Assembly: GCF_932274485.2 (NCBI RefSeq)
Contig: NC_065879.2
Location: 94,563,959 to 94,627,958 of the forward strand
Direction of reading: 5' to 3'
DNA from: Patella vulgata
Lineage: Eukaryota > Mollusca > Gastropoda > Patellidae
Length of the DNA: 64,000 nucleotides
Of this stretch, positions 1-10,366 are shown in pieces. Position numbers and translations under genes: made by a program. Each line of letters begins with the position of its first letter. Position 1 is the first letter of the stretch. The notes under the pieces were generated by a model that was not told where the DNA came from, searched no databases, and was given only the letters and a program-made list of their open reading frames with translations.

Positions 1-590
1 CACTATTTGAGAATAAACGACGGCCATTTTGTCTGTCAATTTTGGGCCGATTTTCACGAAATTCTAACTCAGTCGTCCTTAGGGTGAAACGGTGATTTAA
101 TAATACGTTTTTTTAAATCGGATAAAAATTATGACCTCTATAGGGTCCACCAGCTAAAAACGCGATATTTTGAACAATCAGGGGCCATAATTCAGGAAGT
201 TACAGTCCGATATGCGCGAATATCAAAAGGAACCGAGATCTTTGGGTTATAAACTTACATTTCAAGTTTCAACAAAATCGGATAAAAATTGAGACCTCTA
301 TAGGGTCCACAAGCTAAATACATGATTTTTCGTACAAACAGGGGCCATTATCCATGAAGTTTCGATACGATACATGTCAATATCGAAAGCAGCCGAGATC
401 TTTTGGAGATAAACCTATATTTTAAGTTTCGTCAAAATCGGATAAGAATTGTGACCTGTAGAGTGTCCACAAACAAATTGTGGACAGACGTCCGGGGGCG
501 ACGACAATATACATGTACGTCCACATGAAAATGTGGGCGTATAAAAACGAGACGACAATATACGACCACATTTCAATGTGGGCGTATAAA
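1..590 (-). repeat. Pearl-like tandem-repeat element, 5'-cut by window edge
   Basis: The sequence is the reverse complement of the ~333 bp unit that is tandem at 15.4-16.5 kb and 40.0-42.0 kb. Each unit has two related halves of about 160-170 bp, both starting near 'ggtcayaatttttatccgat'. It ends near 590 in the family terminus, which contains 'gaaaatgtgggcgtat' and a short hairpin. The two-part ~160 bp core resembles Pearl/BIV160-type elements of molluscs, which are regarded as Helitron-like; that assignment is inference. Short open frames in it are not credible genes. Confidence 0.7.
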
Positions 591-645
591 AAGGGTAGGC
601 CTATAACTACATGTTATATGTCATCCCTGGCGGTTCGTTTATATA

Positions 646-1671
646 GTATCCAGACCCGTCAGACCAAAGACCACTCGGACCAAGACCAATCTGACCAAAA
701 AAAAAACCAGTCGGATCAAAATAGAGACCACTCGGACCAACCCAAAGGAGTACTCCGACCAAACGAAAAGACCATTTGGACCGATTAATTTATATTGTAA
801 GACCACTCGGACCAATATTTATCTTTGCTACTCAGACCAACCCAAAGGATCACTTGGACCAATTAAATTATATTATAATGCGTGACTTATTCATTTTAAA
901 AATAAAAAACACACAATATGTTATTTATTATTAAATCACAATAAAAAGAGGCGAATAATTTTAGGTGAGTATATACATAACTTAACAATGTCTTCGTTAC
1001 TAAATGTGCGTTACGGGTAAGTACATATTAGCAAATAGTCATCTTTATTACATCAACAATTTAACTGTTTTTCTTTGATGTGCTTCATCAATTTGATTAG
1101 TTTGTAACACGGTAGAAATAGTTCCACTACTGATGTCTTCTTCCGTCTTGCTCGAAAATACAGAATAAGTAACTGTTTGGCAAGAGAAGGGGGGTTGGAT
1201 GGCCGAATGGTTAGCACGTGCGTGCTGTATCATAAGGCCTGTCATTGTGTCAACTGGCGTGGTTTCGAATCCCCGGTTGTACGTGGCAAGGAGTAGGGTC
1301 CGCCTGTCCAACCTCGTGGGTTTTCCCCGGTTCCTCCGGTTTCCTCCCACTGCTAAAGACCCCTACGCGCAAGCGAATTATTGAAATAAAATTAAACCAT
1401 ATGTTAGTCCCAAAATGACCTAGTTTGTGTCGAGTGGACGTTAAACCCCATTTCTCTCTCTCTTGGCAAGAGAAGATTAAGATTTCAGTATTCAACACTT
1501 TATTATTGGTTCAAGTAGTCATATTAAAACAAACACAATTATTAATTTATTAAAACAACACTTTATTATTGGTCCGAGTGGTCTTTTTGTATGGTCCGAG
1601 TAGCTTTTTTGTTTGGTCCGAGTGGTCTATCAGTTGGTCCGACTGGTCTTGCTCCGAGTGGTCATGGATTC
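646..1671. mobile_element. Non-autonomous Mutator-like element A with 15-bp subterminal arrays
   Basis: The left part (655-860) is an array of 'gaccactcggaccaa' and the right part (1575-1665) carries the same motif inverted. The middle is AT-rich and shares 'ttattacatcaacaattta' with the copies at 31.4 kb and 62.9 kb. The right terminus read inward is GAATCCATGACCACTCGG, nearly the same as the 33681 end. Flanks 'tttatata' (638-645) and 'ttttataa' (1672-1679) may be a decayed 8-bp target duplication. A SINE sits inside at 1190-1462. It has no coding capacity, so it would need a transposase in trans, probably of the kind at 63.4-64 kb (inference). Confidence 0.65.
1190..1462 (+). mobile_element. 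SINE family 1, full length, tRNA-derived
   Basis: It starts with a G run and a tRNA-like head (box A-like 'ggccgaatggttagc', box B-like 'ggtttcgaatcccc'). A conserved central block around 'ggtttcctcccactgct' follows, then the tail 'ggacgttaaaccccatttc' and (CT)n. A perfect 13-bp target duplication 'ttggcaagagaag' flanks it at 1177-1189 and 1463-1475. The central block resembles widespread metazoan SINE cores, but I do not assign a named domain. It is not a functional tRNA gene. Confidence 0.9.
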
Positions 1672-1700
1672 TTTTATAATGCACGTGGCTTGAATAGTAA

Positions 1701-2547
1701 TAGGGGTTTCAGGTCACGTGACTTTAGCGTGAAATCGGACAGCCAGCGGCTGAAATATAGCCCACTTCGAACTACGATTCTGAATTACTATTTTATGTAA
1801 ATGCATTACTAGCAATTGTATTGAAATAGTTTAATATCAATCTCAATATCTGCAAAGATTCAGGCTAAAAAATTATCGAAATGTAAGCGAAATTACCGTT
1901 TGTTTACATGAGACGCTCGCGGGAAAATACCGCTCTGACGTCACGCGGCCTGAGATTTTCCATTGCTACGACTCACTTCATTGGTGAATCCGCAGCTTAG
2001 TTACCGGGGGATTTTGATATAGAACCAATCATACGATAGATAACATTTTTGTGGTTATTATGGTTGTTGATACCACGTGATCGGACAAGTAGACCCGTAG
2101 AAAATGGGATTTATCTGTTTTGATGACTGAAAATTGCCAAATTTCGACTAAATATAAAAAAACTTTCTTGAGGTATCATCCAGATTATAAATATTTGACA
2201 TATTATCATTTAAATTATTACGATTTTAATAAATTTTAGCGGACAATAACGTGCGGATTTCAGTTTTAAAATTGGTACTAGCGATTCTGAAGGGAAAATA
2301 CCGCTTATGACGTCACTCAAATATGACTGAAAAGCACTTATTTTGGTGCCATGCCACGCATTGACTGGTATAGAGCATTTTGATTACATTATTGACGTCG
2401 ATCTCGGATTTTAAAATTCCATAACTTTGGATCTAATTAGAATATTTTGATGAAATAAAAAAATTTGGGTAGCATTTTATATATATTTTCACAAAATATT
2501 TTTAAAAAATTTTTTTCTGTCATTTGAAACTTTGACCTGAAACCCCT
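1701..2547. mobile_element. TIR DNA transposon, non-autonomous
   Basis: The termini TAGGGGTTTCAGGTCA and its inverse are flanked by 'aatagtaa' (1693-1700 and 2548-2555). This is an 8-bp target duplication, or 7 bp if the TIRs are taken as fully symmetric. Inside are two copies of a 'gggaaaatacCGCT...GACGTCAC' block near 1920 and 2290. It interrupts the intron next to the ZF leader, whose uninterrupted form is seen near 11775. The superfamily is unresolved and no ORF is visible. Confidence 0.75.
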
Positions 2548-2548
2548 A

Positions 2549-2960
2549 ATAGTAACAGTAATACTCACCATTATTTTGTATGTAAAGTTCTGCTACAGTA
2601 AATGATCCGTTGTCTGGTAAACAGTCCTTGGTGTGGTTCAAAATCTGCTTCAACAAATAGGGGAAAACAACGAAGGGAAAACAACGAAGAGCAAAAAACA
2701 AGTCTTTGTTCTTTCCAAAGTTCATTTCCGGTATAGAACGGATATGGGTTGTATATTAAATATGGCCATGGATCTATCTAACGCGAACAATTCACAAATG
2801 CAACGCGTTACTGGACTTGTAATTTTCGTCTGATGTAAATCAAAAGGAAAGGAATTTAACGTCTCACTAACACAATATTACAATTAGTTTAAGACATATG
2901 ATTGCTGTAATGTCTGAGTCGATAAGATATTATAATTTCGCAAACCCACCTGCAAAGGAT
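2549..2960 (-). promoter_or_regulatory. ZF-family leader with ATG-only exon (copy without visible gene body)
   Basis: On the minus strand it reads a conserved leader ('accggaaatgaactttgg...') ending at ATG (2571-2569), followed directly by a donor GTGAGT. The same block lies upstream of ZF1 (11793-12480) and ZF4 (to 22345). Any gene it drove would lie below coordinate 1 on the minus strand; I see none in the window. The promoter role is inferred from its position in the paralogues, and no TATA box is obvious. Confidence 0.55.
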
Positions 2961-3440
2961 ATTAAAAGAAATTGGATTTAAATTTTACAATTCCCATGGC
3001 AAGAGATTTGCGAAAGAAACTACTGATATTGTGACAGCCAGACACAATTATTTGAGAAATGTTGCCAAATACAGGTATTATGGACTTTCCACTGACTGGT
3101 TGAAAGAAAATAGTTGCTTAAACAGATAAACAATCCAACCTGAAAGTCGTTTTGTGCACAGATAGTTTTATTTATAAGCACATAGTATCCTGCAATTGCA
3201 CATTTTTTAACCTAAAGTATTAAATATCTTGGTTATGTTTGAAAATGCAACTACAGTATGTTACAAAAAAAAAGTATTTTGATAAGAATCTAAAATTAGA
3301 TTTGAGTTTTCCTGTTTTAATTTGCATTTTTTTTAGTGTAAAGATGAAGGATATGAAATTGTATATCTAGATGAGACGTGGATTAACGCAAATCATTGTA
3401 AACATGGCGTTTGGACGGAAAGTTGAAAAGGTAAAACAAA
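2950..3440 (+). pseudogene. DDE transposase relic, IS630/Tc1-related type
   Basis: An open stretch from about 2950 to 3128 encodes a helical region containing 'ILKEIGFKFYNSHGKRF' and 'TARHNYLRNVAKYRY'. After a gap, about 3336-3425 encodes 'GYEIVYLDETWINANH', the pattern around the first catalytic Asp of IS630/Tc1-like DDE transposases ('YLDETW'). A donor-like 'AG|GTATTA' and an acceptor-like 'ttttttttag' lie between them, but the phases do not join cleanly. No third catalytic residue is seen, so it is a broken plain DNA transposon of uncertain family. Confidence 0.6.
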
Positions 3441-3980
3441 GTTTTATTTTAAATGCAAAATATATTCTGAGTTTATTATTCGAATATTATTTGATATATG
3501 TGTAGTGTCCTCTAACAAGAGGTCTGCTATCAGTGTAGGTAATTCTGCCACCATTGACTACTTCCTGTGAGTCACAGATGAGCAGTTAAGAGATTAACCA
3601 AAAGGTAATCTTCCCTTGCTCATAAAACGAACAACAACTTGTAAATTAAATTACTGTTTATTCGTGAAGGACTTCTAAACTCAGGAGTCTTAGTTACAAA
3701 TAATGTTGCAATGTTTTAGATACCTATCAGGCAATAAAGTAGCGGACGTTTAGTCTAACCCAGATTGCAATAATAATGATGGCTCTATACAAGGCCCTAA
3801 TATATTGTACATGAAACAACTAGTCAAAATCATAGTAACAAAACAAACCGGAAGGAACTAAATGGCGGTGCAAAAATATATACAATGACATAAAATGAAA
3901 TTGACCATGCTGTTTTGATGTAAACACATTTTTTATATTTTTTTCCTTGATAATTTATTCAATTATACATTTAAAAATAC
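3441..3980. other. Unassigned AT-rich spacer
   Basis: I see no long frame, no tRNA-like head and no recognisable transposon end here. The stretch is low in GC with a few homopolymer runs. Confidence 0.5.
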
Positions 3981-4140
3981 ATGAGAATACCGCAAGACAA
4001 ACATATTCAACAAAAAAATATCAAAATACTATAAGACAAGCATCTTCAACAGTAATACATCGAAATACTTTAAGACAAACATCTTCCAACAGAAAATCCA
4101 TCAAAATACCGTAAGACAAACATCTTCAACAGAAATAAAA
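3981..4140 (+). repeat. Tandem repeat, ~40 bp period, about four units
   Basis: Four diverged units each contain 'aataccgtaagacaaacatc' or a close variant, spaced about 39-41 bp. There is no coding potential. Confidence 0.75.
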
Positions 4141-4204
4141 TAAAACATAGTTAAACATCCTGATCCTCTCCACCAACTGTAGTAATGAAGACAAGCAATG
4201 AGCT

Positions 4205-4445
4205 ATGTGTTTGAGGGGGGGGGGGGCGGGTGTCACGGTGGTTAAGTGGGTAGGCTGTAGTGCTGCTGTCCGGGCAAAATTTCCCTAATAGCATACTGTA
4301 TGGTGTATGCCCATCTTTATTAGAGCCCAGTTCGGAGCAGAACAGTAGGATGTTTAACCCCATTTCATTGCAATGTGCTATGTGGGAAATTTTTTGCCAG
4401 GACAGTGGCACTACGTCCTAGTCAAATTTCAAACTGGTGACATTT
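4205..4445 (+). mobile_element. SINE family 2 pieces, internally deleted and inverted
   Basis: After a long G run, 'gtcacggtggttaagtgggtaggct' (SINE2 box A region) is joined directly to the SINE2 3' half ('ctgtccgggcaaaatttccct ... gtttaaccccatttcatt'), so the middle is missing. At 4373-4430 a further stretch matches the SINE2 3' half in the opposite orientation. This suggests two insertions or a local inversion. Confidence 0.7.
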
Positions 4446-4484
4446 TTATTGTTAACTTGTGTCTTCAAATCAGGTTGAAACTCT

Positions 4485-4610
4485 AAAAGATGAGATGGGG
4501 TTTAACATCCACTCAACACAAACTAGGTTTTTTTGGGGCTAACATATGGTTCAATTTTATTTCAATAATTCGCTTGTGAGTATGCGTCTTTACATTTTTT
4601 ACTTGTGTTG
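4485..4610 (-). mobile_element. SINE family 1, 3' fragment
   Basis: The stretch 'atggggtttaacatccactc...aattcgcttg' matches the reverse complement of the SINE1 3' third. The tRNA head and central block are absent. Confidence 0.8.
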
Positions 4611-4789
4611 ATATTTTTTATATCAAAAAAGACTTGTAGGAGATTCTCTGTATACATGTACATGTATGCAATATTGGCAAAATTAGAAAATCCATCTCTT
4701 CAAATGCAACTCACTAAGTAATCAGTTTATTTATAACTTCACAGCTCGATAATTATAACCGCCTATTCCACTAAAACTCAGATAAATTT

Positions 4790-4885
4790 TAAAAGGTCCA
4801 AAACTTGTAGACACTCTCTACACTGGCTGCCAATAGCATACAGAGTAGAATACAAAAACAAACTACCAATAACAAACAGAATACA
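4790..4885 (+). pseudogene. LINE reverse transcriptase C-terminal fragment
   Basis: The frame reading 'LHWLPIAYRVEYKNKLPI' matches the post-RT region of CR1/Jockey-type LINEs (consensus like 'L.WLPV..R..YK'). It is abutted by the Pearl-like element at 4903 and has no other LINE part attached. Confidence 0.6.
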
Positions 4886-4902
4886 AGCCAACAGTGAGGT
4901 TG

Positions 4903-6075
4903 ATGTCCCCCGCCGAAATCCCAAAATAAATAGATGACACATATTAATTAATCACACATTTATTTTTTTCAAAATATCGAGTAATCAACCTACACACTAA
5001 GTTTCGTCACTCTCTATCAGATAGAATCAAGATTATCTTGTCCTAAAGCATCGACCAATGAAATTGATTAGCTCTGCTCAGCTTTAGCTCGAAATGTTAA
5101 TCTTTGAACTCAGTCAAGACATTCACCTAACGAACATCTACATCAGGTTTAAACATTCTACCTCAATTAAAAGCAGAGTTTTTATGTTCCAAAGTCTTGA
5201 CCAATCAAACTGCTTATCGCTCCTTAGCCCAGGCAGAACATTCGCACAATCAAACTTAGTCAAGATAATGACATAATGAATTTATATTCAGAGTTTCATC
5301 GCTCTCACTTCATTATAACCAAAGTCAATGTGCCCCTAAAGCATCAACCAACCGGATTGCTTATCCCTGCCTACCATAAGCAGACAATGTTCATCATTGA
5401 ACTCCATCAAGGGATTCACCTCATAAATGCCTACGCCAAGTTTGAACATTCTACCTCAATTAGAAATGAAATGAAATGGGGTATAACGTCCTACTGTTTT
5501 GCTCCGAACTGGGCTAATGAAGACGGACCTCAATTGGAAGGAGAGTTATTGTGTTCCAAAATCTTGGCCAATCAAATCGCTCTGCTTACCCTGAGCAGAA
5601 AATGCTCATTATCGAACTTAGTCAAGGTATTGATGTAATGAAACTATACACCAAGTTTCATCACTCTCACTAATGAAGACGGACCTCAATTAGAAGGAGA
5701 GTTATTGTGTTCCAAAATCTTGGCCAATCAAATTGCTCTGCTTACCCTGAGCAGAAAATGCTCATTATCGAACTTAGTCAAGGTATTGATGTAATGAAAC
5801 TATACACCAAGTTTCATCACTCTCACTTAATTAGAACTAAAGTTATCATGTCCCAAAGCATTAACCAATCAAATTGGTTATCTCTGCTTATCCTAAGCGG
5901 AAAATGCTCATCTTCGAACTCCATCAAGGCATTGGCCTAATAAACACCTACACCAAGTTTGAACATTCTAGCTCAATTAGAAAGAGAGTTATTGTGTCCC
6001 AAAATGTGTGACGGACAGACAGACGGACGAACCCATTTTAATAGTCCCCTGCTTTCTTCGAAAGGCGGGGGACAA
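4903..6075. repeat. Pearl/Helitron-like element with ~156 bp tandem core
   Basis: It is bounded by 'tgtcccccgcc' at the left and its inverse in 'ggcgggggaca' at the right. The right end has a short near-palindrome ('cccctgctttcttcgaaaggcggggg') preceded by 'gacggacagacagacggacg'. About seven core units are marked by 'gaactcagtcaagacattcac' variants near 5094, 5240, 5390, 5604, 5760 and 5915. A SINE2 tail is embedded near 5463-5520. The short frames in it come from the repeat and are not genes. Confidence 0.7.
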
Positions 6076-6410
6076 TAAAATATTGTATAAAGGCCCCTAT
6101 AATTTAATCATCATATGATAACAACTCATTCTACATAACACCCCTATAATTTATCATCATATGGTAACAGGTCATTCTATGTACAAGCACCATTCAATGT
6201 ACAATTAAAATTCATAATCTCACTGCTATTTAAAAAAGACTTTTACCCAATGATCCTTTTATATAATTTACCCAGAGCTATTTTAATTTCTAAATACATG
6301 TAATTTTATCTAAATCACAACTTTTATATATATCTTATCATGCTCTTTTTATTATGTCTTGATGTAAAATGTCTTTTACAAAGTGCACATGAACACATTT
6401 ATGTGACCGA
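6076..6410. other. AT-rich spacer with a short duplication
   Basis: The phrase 'cccctataatttaatcatcatatg' occurs twice (about 6092 and 6141). No gene or transposon end is seen. Confidence 0.5.
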
Positions 6411-6424
6411 TGTGAACGATAGAA

Positions 6425-6796
6425 TAAATGAAATGAAATGGGGTTTAACGTCCTACTGTTCTGCTCCTAAATTGGGCTAATGAAGACGGGCATAGGCCAT
6501 ACAGTGTGCTATGAGGGAAATTTTGCCTGGGCAGCGGCACTATGGCCTACTCTTATATCGAATTCCAACTGCCAAGGGATCTTTTACGTGCACGTCAATG
6601 TGTACATGGGAACTCGGTTTTTCGTCCCATCCGAACGACTAGACAGCTGTCCTTGTCAGGCCCTCCGTCCTGCATCACTGACGAGGGGAAACCACGCCGG
6701 AAAATCTGGATGAACTTTCTCGGCCAATGCAGGGATCGAACACCCGACCTCCAGGCTAGCGAGCCAGCGCCTCACCCACTTAGCCACCGTGATCCC
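6425..6796 (-). mobile_element. SINE family 2, full length
   Basis: On the minus strand it begins 'gggatcacggtggctaagtg' (box A) with box B-like 'gggtgttcgatccctgc'. It runs through a long body and ends 'ggacgttaaaccccatttc' plus (ATTTC)n. A perfect 14-bp target duplication 'tgtgaacgatagaa' lies at 6411-6424 and 6797-6810. It shares its 3' tail but not its head or body with SINE1. This copy is the best reference for the family here. Confidence 0.9.
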
Positions 6797-6849
6797 TGTG
6801 AACGATAGAAAAGTGTAATAATAATAATAATAGAGTCTATGCAAATAAG

Positions 6850-7020
6850 TGTTTTGCTCCAGTATGAATTCTCATGTGGTTCTGTAGACCAAAATTCAGA
6901 CTAAATGATTTACTACAAACATTTTATTTATAAGGTTTTTTTCCAGTATGAAGTGTTATGTGTGACTGTAGATTAATAATATAAGAGATAGTGGTGAATG
7001 ATTTACTTTAAACATCATAT
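6850..7020 (-). pseudogene. Decayed C-terminal fingers of ZF1
   Basis: Downstream of the ZF1 stop, the minus strand still carries remnants of about two more C2H2 fingers with 'agtaaatcatt'/'ctacag' landmarks. They contain stops and a replaced zinc ligand and lie in another frame from the array. They show that the ancestral array was longer than the present reading frame. Confidence 0.7.
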
Positions 7021-8418
7021 TTATAAGGTTTTTCCTCCAGTACGAATTCTGAGGTGTGTTTGTAGACTTCTACTACCGTTAGTAAATGATTTACTACAAA
7101 CATCATATTTATGATGAGCTCTGACATGTTTCTGTAGACTAACTTTATGAGTAAATGATTTACTACAAACATCACATTTAAACGGCTTCTTTCCAGTATG
7201 AATTCTCATGTGTGTTCTTAGATTGAAACTGGTAGTAAATGATTTACTACAAACAACACACTTATAAGGTTTTTCACCAGTATGAATTCTGATGTGTCTC
7301 TGTAGAATACTACTCTCAGTAAATGATTTACTACAAACATCACATTTAAAAGGCCTTTCTCCTGTGTGACTTCTCACATGATTCTTTAGATAACATTTAT
7401 GAGTAAATGATTTATTACAAACATCACATTTATATGGTTTGTCACCGGTATGATTTCTCATGTGGTGTTGTAGATTACTTTTATGACTAAATGATTTACT
7501 ACAAACATCACATTTATAAGGTGTTTCACCAGTATGAATTTTGACGTGGCTCTGTAGATTACAATTCAGGCTAAATGATTTACTACAAACATCACATTTA
7601 TATGGTTTTTCACCCGTATGATTCCTCTCATGACTCTGTAGATGTCCTTTCTGACTAAATGATTTACTACAAACATCACATTTATAAGGCATTTCTCCAG
7701 TATGAATTCTCATGTGAATCTGTAGGTTACTATTCATGGTAAATGATTTATTACAAACATCACATTTATAAGGTTTTTCACCTGTATGACTTATCACATG
7801 ATTCCTTAGAGTACTACTATGAGTAAATGATTTACTACAAACATCACATTTATATGGTTTTATCCCAGAATGAGTTCTCATGTGTGGCCGTAGATTACTA
7901 CTATGACTAAATGATTTACCACAAACATCACATTTATAAGGTTTTACACCAGTATGAATTCTGATGTGGTTCTGCAGATTAAAGTTTGAAGTGAATGATT
8001 TATCACAATCATCACATTTATAAGCTCTTTCCCCGGTTTGCCCTTGCTGAATAACGTGTTCTTCACGGTGTTTTTCCAAATTTGTTTTTAATTGAAATGC
8101 TTCATCACACAAATTACACTGATAAACAGTTTCAATATTAGTTTTCTCTTCTTTAACATGACAATATCCATCTACATCATCTGTTTTCTCTTCTTTAACA
8201 TGACAATATTCATCTACATCATCAGTTTTCTCTTCTTTATCATGCCAATATCCAACTATATCATCAGTTTTCTCTTCGTTAACATGGCAATATTCATCTA
8301 CATCATCAGTTTTCTCTTCTTTAACATGTATCTTATTGTGTTTTTTTAAATCATCATATTTTTTAAAACTTTCATCACATATTGTACACTGATGAAAGGT
8401 TATAACATCATTAGTATC
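7021..8418 (-). CDS. ZF1: C2H2 zinc-finger protein, main coding exon
   Basis: A likely nuclear DNA-binding protein. The exon starts after a splice acceptor (AG at 8420-8419) and runs 465 codons to a stop at 7021. Order: a divergent finger (residues ~10-34, 'FHQCTICDESFKKYDDLKKH'); five acidic 14-residue repeats of the VKEEKTDDVDEYCH type; a second divergent finger ('YQCNLCDEAF'); eleven canonical C2H2 fingers joined by TGEKPYKC-type linkers; and one degenerate finger. It ends 'GGKTL' where an extra base in the linker shifts the frame into TTATAA, so it is truncated relative to the fingers left downstream. The start codon is probably supplied by the ATG-only exon at 11795-11793 (inference). 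DNA target unknown; expression unproven. Confidence 0.8.
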   Translation of the reverse strand, partial: DTNDVITFHQCTICDESFKKYDDLKKHNKIHVKEEKTDDVDEYCHVNEEKTDDIVGYWHDKEEKTDDVDEYCHVKEEKTDDVDGYCHVKEEKTNIETVYQCNLCDEAFQLKTNLEKHREEHVIQQGQTGERAYKCDDCDKSFTSNFNLQNHIRIHTGVKPYKCDVCGKSFSHSSNLRPHMRTHSGIKPYKCDVCSKSFTHSSTLRNHVISHTGEKPYKCDVCNKSFTMNSNLQIHMRIHTGEMPYKCDVCSKSFSQKGHLQSHERNHTGEKPYKCDVCSKSFSLNCNLQSHVKIHTGETPYKCDVCSKSFSHKSNLQHHMRNHTGDKPYKCDVCNKSFTHKCYLKNHVRSHTGERPFKCDVCSKSFTESSILQRHIRIHTGEKPYKCVVCSKSFTTSFNLRTHMRIHTGKKPFKCDVCSKSFTHKVSLQKHVRAHHKYDVCSKSFTNGSRSLQTHLRIRTGGKTL

Positions 8419-8476
8419 CTGTAATATATAAAAGTTATAACATCATTAGTTTCCTGTAATATATAAAAGTTATAAC
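8419..8476 (-). promoter_or_regulatory. Duplicated 3' splice acceptors before ZF1 exon
   Basis: Two copies of the 35-bp unit containing 'acttttatatattacag' place AG dinucleotides at 8455-8454 and 8420-8419. Only the inner one keeps the ZF1 frame; the outer one leads to an early stop. Confidence 0.7.
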
Positions 8477-8816
8477 ATCTTTAGACAAACTCTTCAGACA
8501 AATTGTCGGATGGAAAGCTTGTTGTATGGATAGAACCAGTTCTTTTCTCATCCAACGGACTGATACAACAGCCAATATGACGTCATATCTGACTTGGCAA
8601 CCAGAACTCTTAATTAAAGACATCTTCTTTTGTCGCTTCGAGTACTTTGACATCCTCTGAAATGGATCTAAACCTATCCCCGACCGAATAAAAATATGTA
8701 ATAACTCTGTATAGGAATCGTGGACTTTGTGGAATCCACGGCATGAAAACTACGTGAAGATAGCGTTAGGAAATGTTGTCTTATGGCCATTTTATTCAAT
8801 TACTAAGAAGGAACTA

Positions 8817-10125
8817 AGGCCGTGGTTAATTAATTGTATGTTTCTCATGACCTGAGTTTTTGAAAACAACATGCTACGTGAGGTAATTATCAATTATTGA
8901 GATGGAATCCAAAACTTGTCGAAAAAACTAAAGCAACATAAACTCTTATAGCTATGGGCATGCTGTGGTTTATAACAAAAAGCTCTTCAGTCCATTGATG
9001 AGTACACAGGAAGAGGTCTTTTTTAAAGAAACTCTCAGTCAGGGAACATCTACATGTACACTGGCTATTAGGGGCTCAGGGCTAGGGCCTAGTTTAATTC
9101 ATCAGATTTCTTAGGAGTATGCGATCTGTTTCTAAAATATACAAATTTATTTGATTAAAAATAAAGTCTTTAGTAACTCCTAAGAAAGTTCTTTGAATTA
9201 AGGCATTTTTCTCTCTCAAGCACATTAATATTTATTTCTGAGTTGATATATTTTTTAATTTTTGAACACAATTAATATTAATACGTTATTTTAAAGTTTC
9301 CAACAAGTTTAGAGTAAGTCTAATTTTATTGTCGCCCGTAACGTGTTTCTAGTTTCATTTTCACTATTGACATGTGCGAGTGTCTCGCATTTGTCTATGA
9401 ATGAGGCACATACAGTACACGTGCAAACAACCATTTTGTTGTGCAGAGCAGACGAAATTTATCAATTTATGCAGCCTGCTTTACAGTTACGAAAGATGCG
9501 ATTATCCAGTAAGGGTAAATCAAAGGAAAAACATGACTGGTTAAGAGTGTTATGAAAATAGATGGCGCTACAAATGCCATAGTATTCTAGTTCTATGGAT
9601 CTACATTGTATTACTGTTGTCATTCCTTTTTAAATACGTCTCAACGATAAATCAGAAATTAACATAAATCCTTAATGGAAAAAGTTTAAAAGCCGAGTTT
9701 ATGGAATTTATTAGATAATATATTACGACAACATGTATTAAATTTTCTTCCAAAAAGACAGTCTTGTCAAAATCACTGACTAAAGTTTGTCTGGGTAATC
9801 GCGCTGGCTTCATAGTAGAATTTCCTGTTTACGGACAAGACTTCAAGACTTCGTATTTTTGCCGAGTTAATTATACACCGTAGACGCGTAGATTTATAAA
9901 TAGAACAGTATGATATACTTCATATTCAGTTACATATTTATGAATAAAATAAATAGATTGTTCATCGCTGAAGCCCAAAAAAATGTAACTTTACAAATGT
10001 TGTCAACAAATTTTCTCCTTACTAAATTTGACAGAATAATTAAAGAAGTGCGTGATTATTACGGATGAAAACAGACATGCCGGCAGGTCATGAGAAACCT
10101 ACAATTAATTAACCGCGGCCTAATG
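8817..10125. mobile_element. Non-autonomous DNA element with ~38-bp inverted ends
   Basis: The left end 'aggccgtggttaattaattg...tttctcatgacctg' is mirrored at 10085-10125 as 'caggtcatgagaaacctacaattaattaaccgcggcct'-type sequence with few mismatches. No ORF with a recognisable transposase lies between. The target duplication could not be fixed, so the superfamily is unknown. Confidence 0.65.
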
Positions 10126-10366
10126 TTGCCATAGAACGAATTTTTCCTCGTCGTATTGTTGATTGGTACGAAACTGCGGCTTCAAATGAGGTTATTTTCG
10201 TAAATATAAGGCTAGCTTTTCGCCTCATTTTCGAATTTTTACTCTACCTGCTCCATGTGCAGAGAAATCTAAACATGAAAATGAAAGTAGAAAACAACAC
10301 GATTTTTTGGGGGGACGGATACCAGAATAGCATAGGGTTTAAAATATATAGATAAGAAAATACATA

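Noticed and set aside
480-788. 102-residue frame with 'DHSDQ' repeats
   Set aside because: It translates the 15-bp transposon array and the Pearl-like terminus; there is no reason to think it is expressed.
1200-1275. True tRNA gene at the SINE heads
   Set aside because: The box A and B words are present, but the cloverleaf is not maintained and all copies are embedded in SINE bodies with target duplications.
3504-3560. Possible solo LTR start ('tgtagtgtcc')
   Set aside because: No matching end, duplication or second copy was found in the window.
9343-9555. Small ORF in the ZF1 intron
   Set aside because: It lies within a TIR element, has no recognisable motif and has composition like the surroundings.
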